From Streptomyces sp. CB01881 (lineage in GTDB: Bacteria; Actinomycetota; Actinomycetes; Streptomycetales; Streptomycetaceae), in contig NZ_CP026498.1 in NCBI RefSeq assembly GCF_002953255.1, forward strand, positions 341,674 through 405,673: a stretch of 64,000 nucleotides of DNA. The letters run 5' to 3'. This document shows, piece after piece, positions 34,437 through 43,180 of this stretch. Under the pieces are notes generated by a model. That model worked only from the letters and a program-made list of their open reading frames with translations. It was not told where the DNA came from and did not search any database. Position numbers and translations under genes: made by a program. How positions within the stretch are numbered: position 1 is the stretch's first letter; every line of letters starts with the position of its first letter.

Positions 34437-35225
34437 TCAGCGGATGCCTCGGCGGCGCGGAACCGCCCGCAGCGACAACAGCGCCCGGCCCGCGATCGCA
34501 CCCCCGTACACCGAGAACCCCACCCCGATCAGCCACGACTGGACCACCAGGACCGTGCCGACCGGACCGTACGCGACCACGTTGGAGACGATCAGCGGCG
34601 CGAACACCAGCCGCGAGAACGCCCGCAGGCCGACCAGCGCGACGACGGTCGCGCCAGCCCCCGGAAGCAACCTGCGCCAGGCGACCCGCGTACCGAGCAG
34701 CAGCCGCTGCAGCCACCAGAACAGCAGCACCCCGCCACACACCGTGGCAACCACCTGCAGGGCCGGCTGCGCCGCCGTGTGTTCCCCGGGAACCCGGCTC
34801 CACGCGGCGACCAGGATGTAGCCGATCAGCCCGACCAGGGCCGCCACCTGCCGCCATGCGCTGAGCCAGGCGCCGGGCGGCAGCTGCCAGATCCGCTCGT
34901 AGGCGTTCTGCACCGCGGTCATCAGGCTGACCCCGAACAAGGCGAGGGCGGCAAGGCTGAGGCCGGTGGTGGTGCTGAGGACCTCGCGGCGCGAGGCGAA
35001 GAGCTGGCCCACAGCCGCCGAGGAACGGCCGGACAGGCCCAAACCGTCGGCGATCCAGTCGGCGATGCCGCTGCCGCGCGTCGGCGACGCGGCGGCGATC
35101 ACCACGAGCAGCGGCACGAGGGTCACGAAGCACAGCGCCGCGAATGCCATTGCCCGGTGAAGCAACTCCACCTCACGCCCGCGGCGCCACGCCACCACGG
35201 CCACCCGCCGGGCATACCCGGTCAT
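34437..35225 (-). CDS. YihY/BrkB family membrane protein
   Basis: 262 residues with six predicted TM helices, including AALCFVTLVPLLVVIAAAS, LSLAALALFGVSLMTAVQNA, LVGLIGYILVAAW, VVATVCGGVLLFWWLQRLLL and VLVVQSWLIGVGFSVYGGAI. This is the YihY (formerly RNase BN) family of envelope proteins of unresolved function. ATG 35225 overlaps the stop of the gene upstream (ATGA). A second, longer member is at 45291-46292. Confidence 0.87.
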   Translation of the reverse strand: MTGYARRVAVVAWRRGREVELLHRAMAFAALCFVTLVPLLVVIAAASPTRGSGIADWIADGLGLSGRSSAAVGQLFASRREVLSTTTGLSLAALALFGVSLMTAVQNAYERIWQLPPGAWLSAWRQVAALVGLIGYILVAAWSRVPGEHTAAQPALQVVATVCGGVLLFWWLQRLLLGTRVAWRRLLPGAGATVVALVGLRAFSRLVFAPLIVSNVVAYGPVGTVLVVQSWLIGVGFSVYGGAIAGRALLSLRAVPRRRGIR

Positions 35226-35455
35226 GGCACCGGGACGGCATGCAGGCACTGCATCGAGCGACCTCCAGGGGGATCGGCGAGCGGCTCGGCCACACCGGCG
35301 CTCACGTACACCCGGAAGGTGCCGGACTCGTCGGCATACACCGGCCGTCCGTCCGCCCCGGTCGTGTGCGTGAAATGCACCACGACAACCCGCGGCGGCG
35401 CATGGGCGCCAGGAGTGCCCGGGATCGTGACGGCGTATCGCTCGATGGGTGCCAT
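35222..35455 (-). CDS. Small conserved protein (DUF6296-like)
   Basis: 77 residues: MAPIERYAVTIPGTPGAHAP, PRVVVVHFTHTTGADGRPVY and ADESGTFRVYVSAGVAEPLA. It looks like a compact beta-rich domain found as a stand-alone protein in Streptomyces and Kitasatospora; I place it in the DUF6296 group from memory. It ends with a 4-bp overlap with the YihY gene, so the two are likely translated together. Confidence 0.6.
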   Translation of the reverse strand: MAPIERYAVTIPGTPGAHAPPRVVVVHFTHTTGADGRPVYADESGTFRVYVSAGVAEPLADPPGGRSMQCLHAVPVP

Positions 35456-35775
35456 AGCGGCCTCTGTATAGGCTTCCGCCCCCTTCGGTTGTGCAGCGCG
35501 CCTGCCCCGCCCCCAATCCGGCAAACAACCGGCCGAGGTCGACGCCCGGGAGGGGAGGGCCGCAGGTGGTGCCCCTCGCTCTACCATCTGCCGGCCGCGC
35601 GGGCCCCGGGTACCTCGATCCGACCCTGCCGTCCTCTTCGCTCGTGGGTTCCGCGACGTCCCGCCTCGGCACCGCGCCAATCCGTCCGACGTGCGGGACA
35701 CTTGATGGGAGGAGCCGCCCGGCACCTACTGCATTCCCCCGCGGAGGGGCCGGCGCGGCCGGAGGAGGCGATGAC

Positions 35776-36030
35776 ATGGCCACTCCGGACGATCCGGAGC
35801 AAGCGGGCGAAGAGGCGCGGAGCCGGTCCGCAGAGGAACGAGCCATCGTGGCTCCAACCCCGGTAGCTGTCCGAGCCACAGCTGACGGCGACACGGCACA
35901 ACCCGACGAGGAGACCCAGCGCGGGTCCGCGGAGGAAGGACGGATCGTGACTCCTACTCCGGCGGACGTCCGCACCGGAGAAGACGACGAGCATTCGGAA
36001 CCGCCGCTGGGGGATTCCCAGGCACCATAA
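35776..36030 (+). CDS. Small acidic protein with internal duplication
   Basis: 84 residues, no TM. Two similar units stand in tandem: RSAEERAIVAPTPVAVR and GSAEEGRIVTPTPADVR, linked by acidic stretches. Glu/Asp content suggests an intrinsically disordered protein. GGAGGAGGCG lies 4-5 nt before ATG 35776. No recognised family. Confidence 0.6.
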   Translation: MATPDDPEQAGEEARSRSAEERAIVAPTPVAVRATADGDTAQPDEETQRGSAEEGRIVTPTPADVRTGEDDEHSEPPLGDSQAP

Positions 36031-36409
36031 GGCTGCCGGGACGGGCTGAGCCCGTGCCGCTCTCTTTGGCGTCCCGCTGCTTGCAGCCGGCCACGCGCGC
36101 CCCTGCTCACGCGCCCCGGTCGAGACCGGCCAGCTCGCCGGGAGAGCAGCGTGCAGCACTTCGCGCTCGGCCTTCCGAACCGGGGCTCCGTCCAAGTCGA
36201 CGTCGAGCGAGGGCACACAGCGCACGACCTCACCTCGACTCTCCTCAGGTTCGGTCCACACCTGGCTCCTACCCTGGGGCGGCCGCCACAACCGGCACCC
36301 GTCTGTGCGCACCGGCCGGCCGGGCCGCCACCGGGTCGGCTCACAGTGCACCCTTGCAAGCAGTGAAAGCACTGATAGGAGGCGGGCCACCTGTTCTCGC
36401 GTCGATGTC
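36031..36409. other. Intergenic region before the hairpin
   Basis: About 380 bp. One short frame (36151-36366, GTG with GGGAGAG upstream) encodes LPNRGSVQVDVERGHTAHDL and could be a 71-residue peptide, but I see no homology and do not call it. Nothing else is evident. Confidence 0.35.
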
Positions 36410-36446
36410 GGTCGGAATGGGCAGGCGCGTCCTGCCCATTCCGACC
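36410..36446. terminator. Perfect 16-bp stem, 5-nt loop hairpin
   Basis: GGTCGGAATGGGCAGG and its exact complement flank CGCGT. The symmetry is perfect, so the structure would form in RNA from either strand. No T run follows on either side. It sits 57 bp before the flavin reductase gene, so it is either a bidirectional terminator, a leader structure or the recognition site of a mobile element. Confidence 0.5.
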
Positions 36447-36502
36447 ACCAGGACACAGCCGATGAGTACAGCTGTGCGACAGGACACGGAGGGAGACGAC
36501 AG

Positions 36503-36985
36503 ATGGGTGGGTTCGAATCGTTCGTCGCGTTGCTGGACACCCAGCCGGTCTACGTCGTCACCGCTGCAACCGACGCCGGGCAGCGCGCAGGCTGCCTGGT
36601 CGGCTTCGCGGGCCAGTGCTCCATCCGGCCTCCCCGGTTCACGGTGTGGATCTCCAAGGTGAACCACACCTACGCCGTCGCGATGCACTCTCCTGTCCTC
36701 GCAGTCCATCTGCTGCCGCAGCGTCACGACCTCGCGGAACTGTTCGGCGGCTGCAGCGGTGATGCGGTCGACAAGTTCGCGGCTGTTGGCTGGCGGCCCG
36801 GCCCGTCCGGAGTCCCGGTGCTCACCGACGCATTGACCTGGTTCGTGGGGCGGGTCCTCGACCGGGTCGACTGGGGTGATCACGTGGGATTCCTCCTGGA
36901 CCCCATCGTCACCGGGACCACGACAGGGCGCTGTCCGCTCTGCCTTGGCGATGTCGCGGACATCGACGCCGGACATCCGGCTTGA
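36503..36985 (+). CDS. Flavin reductase-like domain protein
   Basis: 160 residues: FVALLDTQPVYVVTAATDAG, CLVGFAGQCSIRPPRFTVWI and SVLAVHLLPQ-like AVHLLPQRHDLAELFGG. The split-barrel FMN-binding fold of the HpaC/FlaRed family is clear, with DHVGFLLDPIVTGTTTG near the C-terminus. Such proteins reduce flavin with NAD(P)H or bind FMN as part of two-component monooxygenases; no partner oxygenase is nearby. GGAGGG lies 8-14 nt before ATG 36503. Confidence 0.8.
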   Translation: MGGFESFVALLDTQPVYVVTAATDAGQRAGCLVGFAGQCSIRPPRFTVWISKVNHTYAVAMHSPVLAVHLLPQRHDLAELFGGCSGDAVDKFAAVGWRPGPSGVPVLTDALTWFVGRVLDRVDWGDHVGFLLDPIVTGTTTGRCPLCLGDVADIDAGHPA

Positions 36986-37195
36986 CCCCGGGGCTCGCCG
37001 ACCGGCCCGGCAAGGAGGCACCGACGCGCCCGTGCCTGGCCGCGCTCGAAACACCTCAGCAACGGCGGACCGCCCGTGGAACGAAATGCTCCAAGAGGTC
37101 CGCGTGTGCCAGACCGGCGCGCAGATCCACTTCGGGTTCCTCCTCGGCATGGCCTTCACTCAGCGCTTGCCTCCCTGCCCCACTTTGACAACCGC

Positions 37196-37366
37196 TCACC
37201 AGCGGTACCACCGCCGGCGCGACCCTCCGGCGGAGCCACCGGCAAAGACGAACCCCAGCACCCAGATCACGAGGATGGCGAGCGCCACCCACCACAGCAC
37301 GTGCACGGCGAATCCGGCGCCGCCCAGGATCAGGACGAGAAGCAGGACGATGATCAGTAGAGCCAT
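37196..37366 (-). CDS. Small hydrophobic membrane protein
   Basis: 56 residues: MALLIIVLLLVLILGGAGFA, VHVLWWVALAILVIWVLGFV and a basic tail GGSRRRWYRW. Two TM helices with a short loop. Similar peptides are widespread in Streptomyces stress loci. ATG 37366 lies inside the 3' end of the upstream oxidoreductase gene (13-bp overlap), with GGAG 7 nt upstream, so translation is probably coupled. Confidence 0.72.
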   Translation of the reverse strand: MALLIIVLLLVLILGGAGFAVHVLWWVALAILVIWVLGFVFAGGSAGGSRRRWYRW

Positions 37367-38799
37367 GTTCTCCGCACCTCCGGCCCACCCGTCTGCCCGG
37401 CTGCCGCGAATCCACGCCTGCCGATCGTCGCGGAGTTCGGCTCGTGCAGGGCCGCCAGGGCGTGCTCGACGGCGCGGTGGAAAGTCGGATAGGCCAGGAT
37501 CATCTGCTGCAGCCGGTCCACGGGTACCTCGGCGTGGACAGCGACTGCCAGGCCGTACAGCACTTCGCCGCCCGTCGGAGCGACGGCTGTCGCGCCGACC
37601 AGCACGCCACGGTCGGCGTCCTCGACGAGTTTGACGACTCCCGCGTTGCCCGGCCCGTGGATCCAGCCGCGGGCCGCCTTCGGAATGTCGGCCGAGCCGG
37701 TGCGCACCCGGAGGCCCCGCTCGCGGGCCGCGGCCTCGGTCAGCCCGACGGACGCGACCTCTGGGTCGGTGAAGGTGACGCGGGGCAGCGCCCGGTAGTC
37801 CGCGGGCGGCCCCGGTCGGCCGAGGACGGCGCGTGCGGCGAGCTCGGCCTGGTAGAGCGCCACGTGCGTGAACGGACCGCGCCCGGTCAGGTCGCCCACC
37901 GCCCACAGCCCCGGGGCGGCGAGCATCTGCCCGTCCACCGTGACCCGCTGAGCCTTCGGGTCGAGGCCGACCGTGTCCAGGCCGAGCCGGGAGAGGTCGG
38001 GTCGACGGCCCGTGGCGACCAGCAGCCGCTGCGCCGTGAGCTCCTCGCCGTCCTCCAGGGACAGGACGGAAGCGCCCGACCGGTACGCCGCCGAGACCGC
38101 CCGACGCCCGACGCGGATGCGCAGGCCGTCGCTGCGCAGCACGCCGGCGAGCACCGTGCCGGCCTCGGGTTCCTCCCCGGGCAGCAGCCGCTGCGCCGCC
38201 TCGACGACGGTGACCTCAGTGCCGAATCGGGCGAGGACCTGGGCCAGTTCGAGGCCGATCGCACCGCCGCCGAGCACGAGCAGCGAGTCGGGCCGGTGCT
38301 CCGCCCGGATGGCCTCGCGGTGCGTCCAGTACGGCACGTCCGCGAGCCCGGGCACCGGCGGGAGCTGCGGTACCGCGCCAGTGGCGAGGACGACTCCCCT
38401 GCGCGCGGCGAGGACGAGATCGTCCACCTGGACCGTCCGAGGGCCGGCCAGCCGGCCGTGGCCGCGGACCAGCTCGCCGCCCTTGTCGGTGAAGCGCTGG
38501 ACCGCGGCCGTGTCGTCCCAGTCGTCGGTCGCCTCCTCGCGTATCCGCGTCGCCACCGGCTTCCAGTCGGCTTTCACCTCTGCCTGCCCGGCCGTTCCCG
38601 GAATCCGGCGGGCCTCGGCGAGCAGGTTCGCCGCCCGGATCATCATCTTGCTCGGAACGCACCCCCAGTACGGGCACTCGCCGCCGACGAGTTCCGCCTC
38701 CACCCCGACCACGTCGAGCCCGGCCGCGGCGAGCCTGTTCGCGGCGTGCTCGCCGCCGGGCCCCATCCCGAGCACCACCACATCGACCTCACGCCGCAT
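37354..38799 (-). CDS. FAD-dependent pyridine nucleotide-disulfide oxidoreductase
   Basis: 481 residues of the class I flavoprotein disulfide reductase family (mercuric reductase / dihydrolipoamide dehydrogenase-like). The N-terminal FAD site is VVVLGMGPGGEHAANRLAAA. The redox-active Cys pair is in GGECPYWGCVPSK. The NAD(P) site is SLLVLGGGAIGLELAQVLAR, and the second FAD contact is GLWAVGDLTGRGPFTHVALY. The C-terminal dimer interface has the active-site His/Glu in YPTFHRAVEHALAAL. The substrate is not clear. ATG 38799 has GGAGGCC upstream. Confidence 0.9.
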   Translation of the reverse strand: MRREVDVVVLGMGPGGEHAANRLAAAGLDVVGVEAELVGGECPYWGCVPSKMMIRAANLLAEARRIPGTAGQAEVKADWKPVATRIREEATDDWDDTAAVQRFTDKGGELVRGHGRLAGPRTVQVDDLVLAARRGVVLATGAVPQLPPVPGLADVPYWTHREAIRAEHRPDSLLVLGGGAIGLELAQVLARFGTEVTVVEAAQRLLPGEEPEAGTVLAGVLRSDGLRIRVGRRAVSAAYRSGASVLSLEDGEELTAQRLLVATGRRPDLSRLGLDTVGLDPKAQRVTVDGQMLAAPGLWAVGDLTGRGPFTHVALYQAELAARAVLGRPGPPADYRALPRVTFTDPEVASVGLTEAAARERGLRVRTGSADIPKAARGWIHGPGNAGVVKLVEDADRGVLVGATAVAPTGGEVLYGLAVAVHAEVPVDRLQQMILAYPTFHRAVEHALAALHEPNSATIGRRGFAAAGQTGGPEVRRTWLY

Positions 38800-39393
38800 G
38801 ACCTGGCCTCCTTCGTGCGACAGGCGACTCCTGACCTGGCGGCTACCCGGCCGGCACTCCCGTACGCCACGCCGTCCAGCCGTGCGCGGGCCCCGCCCGA
38901 CTGTCCGGGGGGGGATCCGGAGCAGGCCGTGCGGCAGTACTCGGCCTGCGCCCAGGGCCGAGCACGTGCGACCTTGTCCCGCAGCAGCCGCCCGTGGCAC
39001 GGGTCCGGACGCCCACGAGGGAGGTACTCCTCCTCCGCGCCGTGTCGCAGCGGACCCACTGTCTCCCTCCCTTCCTGTCCCTCTCCCTTCTGCGCGCTGC
39101 GGTGCCGAGCCGGCGGCCGGGTCACCGCAGCCTCCTGCGGCTACCGCGCCGGGCGGGAACAAGCCCGTGCCGGCGAGACGGTTCGGGTTCGTATGCCCGA
39201 CGAGCGGGTCTCCTGGCGGACCGTCGGCGGGGACGTGCACCAGATGGGCACGGTGGCCTTCCGGAAGATCGACGACGACTGACCTCGCCGGCAGCCGACG
39301 CTCGCTGACCGGACCGGCATCGGCGGCGGGCCTCGGCGGCGCTCAGCAGGCCGGCGGCCCGTCGGTGCGCGCCGACCACGACCTGGTGCGAGA
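38800..39393. other. Gene-free region holding inverted duplication arm B
   Basis: About 590 bp. It contains arm B (38930-39280) with a decayed YbdK-like start on the minus strand (EEEYLPRGRPDPCHGRLL) and, on the plus strand, a stub reading MPDERVSWRTVGGDVHQMGT then VAFRKIDDD followed by a stop at 39282. No complete gene is present. The promoter of the oxidoreductase gene must lie at its left edge. Confidence 0.6.
38930..39280. repeat. Inverted duplication, arm B
   Basis: Reverse-complement match to the two blocks of arm A (33471-33550 and 34025-34285), joined near 39195 with the intervening 475 bp absent. The arms face each other across about 4.7 kb that includes the YihY, flavin reductase and FAD oxidoreductase genes. 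Identity is uneven, so the duplication is not recent. Confidence 0.75.
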
Positions 39394-40908
39394 TCACCGT
39401 GCGAGCTGGCGGCCGGCCTTCGCGGCTTCGGACAGCCGGCGGTCCTCGTCGCGTCGCTGGCGGGTGTGGAGCACGCCCAGCGCGAAGGCGATGCCGGGTG
39501 GGGCCTGGATGGAGAGCTCGCGGATGGTTCTCTCGCCGACCACGCCGTCCTGGTGGGCACCGAGCGCCTTCTGGATGCGTTTCGCGCGCTTGGCCAGCCG
39601 ACGGGCTTGCTTCCCGAGGAGCGGCTCGGTGCATTCGGCGGCGTAGCGGGCGCGTTTGGCGGCCTTCCGTGCCCGGTGCAGGGCGGCGTCGCGGTCCTGT
39701 CCCGGCGGCATGGCGAGCGCGGCACTCAGGCGCCGTCCGGTCCGCTTCCGTTGCCGGGTCAGGACCTTCCGGGCTTCCTTGCGGCCGTGCCGGGCGCGGA
39801 GGCGCAGCGGTGGTTCGGCGGCCAGATCCTCCAACACGCCGAGCAGCGCGAAGTAGCGGGGCCGGCTCATCGCCTGCACGGCTGCGCGCCAGGCGGTCTG
39901 GTACCGGTCCCGGAAAACGGCCTCCAGCAGTCGGCAAGTCGCCTGCGGCTGGAGGTCGGGAGGCAGGTCGGCGGCGTCGGCGGTGAGCTGCTCGCCCAGT
40001 ACCTCGGCGTCTCGGGCGCGCCCGAGGATCCGGCCCAGTCGGCGTAGTTCGTCGTCGACGTGGTCCACCGCCCCTTTGCGGAGGAGCCGCCGGTGGGCGG
40101 CGAGCGCGCTGCGCAGGCGTCGGACGTGGACCCGCATCTGGTGCACCGCGTCGGGTTCGTTCAGTCGGACGGCGGCGTCCAGTGATTCCAGAGCGGCGAC
40201 GTGGGTCCGCAGACAGGCGGTGAGGCAGTCGCCAACGGAGTGCGGGGCGTTCGGAGCGGTCGGCAGAGCGGTGCGGGATCCGTCCGGAAGCTCTTCGAGC
40301 CGGTCATGCAGGGCGCGGCCGAGTTTCGTCGCGCTGGCGGACGGCCGCAGGCCGCCCGCCAGCAGCCGCTCCTCGACCGCGTCGAGGAGCTCGGGCCCCG
40401 CATCCGCCAGCTCCACCTCGGTCTCGATCCAGTCGACGCGTCCGAGCGTCGCGCCGACCGGGCCGATCAGCTCCGCGGACACCGTGTCCTGGTCGATCTC
40501 CGCGAGGGTCCCCCCGTGCTCGTCCAGCAGCATCGTGGGCTCCCGCCGCGTCCGCAGGTGCGCCACGGCGCCGAGCCGGCCGCCGCGCGCGTGGACCGCT
40601 GCCCGGGCGGTCAGCTCCGCGGGCGGCCGGTCCCTGCCATCGGCGTCGGCAGGGAGGCGGGTCTCGGCACGGCTGCCGTCCGGCTCGGGAGTCTTGAGGT
40701 GCCACCCCGCGTCGTGGCCCCCGCTGCGTCGGCGCAGGGTCACGCCCCGGCGCAGGAGTCGGAGGTCCGGAGTGTCGAAGTAGACGGCGTCCAGCCGCAC
40801 GGTGGCACCGGCGCGCACGGAGGCCACCCCGGACAGGCCGTCCGCAGTGATCGGCTTGCGCAGCGCGCCACCGTACGACCGTTCGATCTCCAGATGTCGT
40901 TTCGCCAT
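39394..40908 (-). CDS. CYTH-CHAD domain protein
   Basis: 504 residues. An N-terminal CYTH domain (triphosphate tunnel metalloenzyme) begins MAKRHLEIERSYGG, with the expected ExExK-like motif (EIERSY), acidic and basic strands (VRLDAVYFDTPDLRLLRRGV, TLRRRSGG, HLKTPEPDGSRAETRL). A C-terminal CHAD helical domain follows (DAVHQMRVHVRRLRSALAAH, RKAAKRARYAAECTEPLLGK), rich in conserved His/Arg/Lys. CHAD domains bind polyphosphate, and CYTH enzymes cleave triphosphates, so a polyphosphate-related role is likely. ATG 40908; the longer frame to 41109 is not supported. Confidence 0.92.
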   Translation of the reverse strand: MAKRHLEIERSYGGALRKPITADGLSGVASVRAGATVRLDAVYFDTPDLRLLRRGVTLRRRSGGHDAGWHLKTPEPDGSRAETRLPADADGRDRPPAELTARAAVHARGGRLGAVAHLRTRREPTMLLDEHGGTLAEIDQDTVSAELIGPVGATLGRVDWIETEVELADAGPELLDAVEERLLAGGLRPSASATKLGRALHDRLEELPDGSRTALPTAPNAPHSVGDCLTACLRTHVAALESLDAAVRLNEPDAVHQMRVHVRRLRSALAAHRRLLRKGAVDHVDDELRRLGRILGRARDAEVLGEQLTADAADLPPDLQPQATCRLLEAVFRDRYQTAWRAAVQAMSRPRYFALLGVLEDLAAEPPLRLRARHGRKEARKVLTRQRKRTGRRLSAALAMPPGQDRDAALHRARKAAKRARYAAECTEPLLGKQARRLAKRAKRIQKALGAHQDGVVGERTIRELSIQAPPGIAFALGVLHTRQRRDEDRRLSEAAKAGRQLAR

Positions 40909-41199
40909 ACTGTCCGTCTGTCCGACAGGGCGCATCCGAATCACCGGCACCCGAGACAGGATTTCGCTTCGACAGCGTGCCGGGCGGTGCAGCAGGTCGG
41001 CAGGGTGGAGGCCCTTCCCGTGATGACCGTCAACAGAGTCGGGAACCTGTTCGAAGGTGCCGGGCCTCTCCCGCACGTCACGTAGAGAACTTGCGCGCCC
41101 TGGCGGCACTTCTTCCTGCGCGCCCTCAGCCCCGTCGGCCTCCCGGGAGTCGCCGTGATGCCGGGGTCGACGCTCCTGTCGCGCTGTTCCCCTACCGCC

Positions 41200-41589
41200 T
41201 CACGCGCTCGTTCCGCGTTCGCCGCGCCGAACATCCGTGGCGGGAGAAACCTCAGGGCTCGACGCCCGCGGTCTGTGCGCCGACAGCCGGTCGGATCCCG
41301 TGGTGTCCGGGCGAGTTTCGAAGCCGGCGAAGGCTACCGGGCCGCTGTTGTTGGCGGAGGCACGGGAACGGGAGACGCGAATGGGAAGACCGCCCTGGAT
41401 CCAGTGAGTCAGGGAGGCGGTGGCGTGGGCGGGGCGCAGCAGGCAAGAGGCGGCCACCGCGCGTGCAGCTGCTTCTCCCAGGAGGGCGGTGACCTCCTGG
41501 CGGCCGTCGGCGAGTCTGACCAGGAGGCGCTCGGGTCGTTCGGCGGGTCCGAGGAGGCCGACCAGCACGGCGGGTTCGGTGAAGCTCAT
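41200..41589 (-). CDS. Hypothetical protein coupled to the STAS gene
   Basis: 129 residues: EPAVLVGLLGPAERPERLLV, RLADGRQEVTALLGEAAARA and VAASCLLRPAHATASLTHWI. The second half is low-complexity and may be read-through past the natural end. The start ATG 41589 overlaps the STAS stop (ATGA), which is the best evidence that it is translated. No family recognised. Confidence 0.5.
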   Translation of the reverse strand: MSFTEPAVLVGLLGPAERPERLLVRLADGRQEVTALLGEAAARAVAASCLLRPAHATASLTHWIQGGLPIRVSRSRASANNSGPVAFAGFETRPDTTGSDRLSAHRPRASSPEVSPATDVRRGERGTSA

Positions 41590-42023
41590 GTCGGTGCATC
41601 CCCTCTCCGGTCAGGGGCTGGTTCGATGGCGAACAGGGTGGTGGTCTCGGTGAGGTCGAGGATCCGGGACAGGAAGCGGCCCGGGCGCAGCGACAGGGTC
41701 TTGCCGGTTTGCCGGGCGCGCACGCGCAGCAGGATGTTCAGGCCGGTGCTGTCGGTGAAGCTGACGCCCGTCATGTCGATGGTCAGGACACCTGGACTCG
41801 CGTCCAGGGCGTGGATCAGCGCTCGCCCGAGACCTGCGGCGCAGTCCTGGTCGATCTCGCCGCAGACGGCTGCGACCGGGTGCTGCGAGGTGCCCGCGAG
41901 CCGTACGCCGACGGACTTGTTCCCGGCGGCGATCACGTCGGGGCTGCAGTGCTGTCCCGGCGGCGGTGGCGCCGTTCCCCGGGAGGTGCGCCGCCGCCGT
42001 GTTGAGGACTCCCACCTGGACAT
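41586..42023 (-). CDS. STAS-domain anti-anti-sigma factor-like protein
   Basis: 145 residues with a C-terminal STAS domain: VAAVCGEIDQDCAAGLGRAL, GVLTIDMTGVSFTDSTGLNI (the DSTG loop with the phosphorylatable Ser/Thr) and LLRVRARQTGKTLSLRPG. Such proteins bind anti-sigma kinases of the RsbW type and release stress sigma factors when dephosphorylated. ATG 42023 has AAGGAG 7 nt upstream. No partner kinase is present in the window. Confidence 0.85.
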   Translation of the reverse strand: MSRWESSTRRRRTSRGTAPPPPGQHCSPDVIAAGNKSVGVRLAGTSQHPVAAVCGEIDQDCAAGLGRALIHALDASPGVLTIDMTGVSFTDSTGLNILLRVRARQTGKTLSLRPGRFLSRILDLTETTTLFAIEPAPDRRGDAPT

Positions 42024-42150
42024 GGCGAGCTCCTTGGCCACTGACGACTTTCACTGAAATCCTGCGTCGCCCAGTCCATGTACGTCAAGCAAAACCGGAG
42101 TCGAAATGCACCTTTTGTGATGCTGGAAGGGCGAGACCTACGATGGGGTC

Positions 42151-42534
42151 ATGGACCGGCACACGGCACCCCCGAGGACGAATTGGACGTTCCTCACCAA
42201 CCACGCACGTGTCCTGGCGGCCATCGCCCGCGACCCCGGAACGCGGCTGCGTGACATCGCCTCCCACTGCGATCTGACCGAGCGCGCCGCCCAAGCCATC
42301 GTCACGGACCTGGAGAAAGCCGGCTACCTCGCCCACACCCGCGCCGGCCGCCGCAACAGATACGAGATCACCCCCGACACCCGCCTGCGCCACCCCGCCG
42401 ACGATCACCTCCCCGTTGCAGCCCTTCTCGACCTCATGACCTCGGGGACAGAGCGCTCACACGCCACCCCCGCACCAGCTCCGCGCCAGCGGACACAGAC
42501 CACGGGCCCGCAACCGACCACCCTCTCCACCTGA
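42151..42534 (+). CDS. Winged-helix transcriptional regulator
   Basis: 127 residues. A compact winged HTH occupies residues about 10-75: TNWTFLTNHARVLAAIARDP, TRLRDIASHCDLTERAAQAI and VTDLEKAGYLAHTRAGRRNR, then YEITPDTRLRHP, the wing. It resembles the MarR/IclR-like single-domain regulators common in Streptomyces. The C-terminal third is a Pro/Thr-rich tail. It is divergent from the STAS gene; the 127-bp spacer is AT-rich near 42080-42120, likely overlapping promoters. Confidence 0.82.
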   Translation: MDRHTAPPRTNWTFLTNHARVLAAIARDPGTRLRDIASHCDLTERAAQAIVTDLEKAGYLAHTRAGRRNRYEITPDTRLRHPADDHLPVAALLDLMTSGTERSHATPAPAPRQRTQTTGPQPTTLST

Positions 42535-42811
42535 GCTGCGCCTGGCGGGGATGGCCCGCCCACGGGGTCCACGGTGACGCCGGCCGGTCCGCGTTCAGGT
42601 AGGCCGGACACGACAGGGCGGCAACGCATGGCAGGGGCAGTCGGGCGCACGGGTCCTACTCGCCGTGGATCGGCGCCCCGCAGGTGCAGGCGGGTGCGCG
42701 ACGTCGACGTGGCAGCCCGCATCCCCCGCGATGCCGGGGGCATCCGGCCCGCCCGGGCGCCTCGCGCGTGGCAGAGGGCGCGGCCGGAAGCGTTGGTGGT
42801 AGGGAGAGGGC
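42535..42811. other. Intergenic region
   Basis: About 280 bp with no supported gene. An AGGGAGAGGGC ribosome binding site for the next gene lies at its right edge (42799-42809). Confidence 0.4.
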
Positions 42812-43180
42812 ATGACCCTCTCACACCCGGCCGATCGCAGCGACGGCGGGCGCGGCCAGTTCGAGCGGCTCGCCGAAGTCGCCTCCAATTTCACCAGCTC
42901 GCCGACGTTCGCGTTGTTCTGCGTGATGCTGGTGGCGGCCTTCATCGTGGTCCACGCGGCCGGTCTGTCCGCGGAGTGGCAGATCCTGGTGGGGGACACG
43001 ATGACGGCCATCACGCTCCTTCTGTTGGCGCTGCTCAAGAATGCTGAGCGTCGCGCCGAGCATGCCGTCCAACGCAAGCTGGACGCGATCGCCGCCGCTC
43101 TCCTCGAAACGCACGAGGGGCACGAGGGCAAGGCGCAAAGCGAGCTCAGGAAGGCGATCCGCATGGAGGAACGGTTCTGA
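42812..43180 (+). CDS. Low-affinity iron permease family protein
   Basis: 122 residues: FERLAEVASNFTSSPTFALF, CVMLVAAFIVVHAAGLSAEW and QILVGDTMTAITLLLLALLK, then NAERRAEHAVQRKLDAIAAA. Two TM helices followed by a helical tail; the SPxxF and WQ..N/D-T-x-T motifs fit the iron permease family (Fet4-like, pfam04120). Bacterial members are short and their transport activity is not established. ATG 42812. Confidence 0.82.
   Translation: MTLSHPADRSDGGRGQFERLAEVASNFTSSPTFALFCVMLVAAFIVVHAAGLSAEWQILVGDTMTAITLLLLALLKNAERRAEHAVQRKLDAIAAALLETHEGHEGKAQSELRKAIRMEERF

Noticed and set aside
36151..36366. A 71-codon frame with GTG and a weak ribosome binding site.
   Set aside because: No homology, no coupling to neighbours, Pro-rich second half; listed only in the intergenic note.
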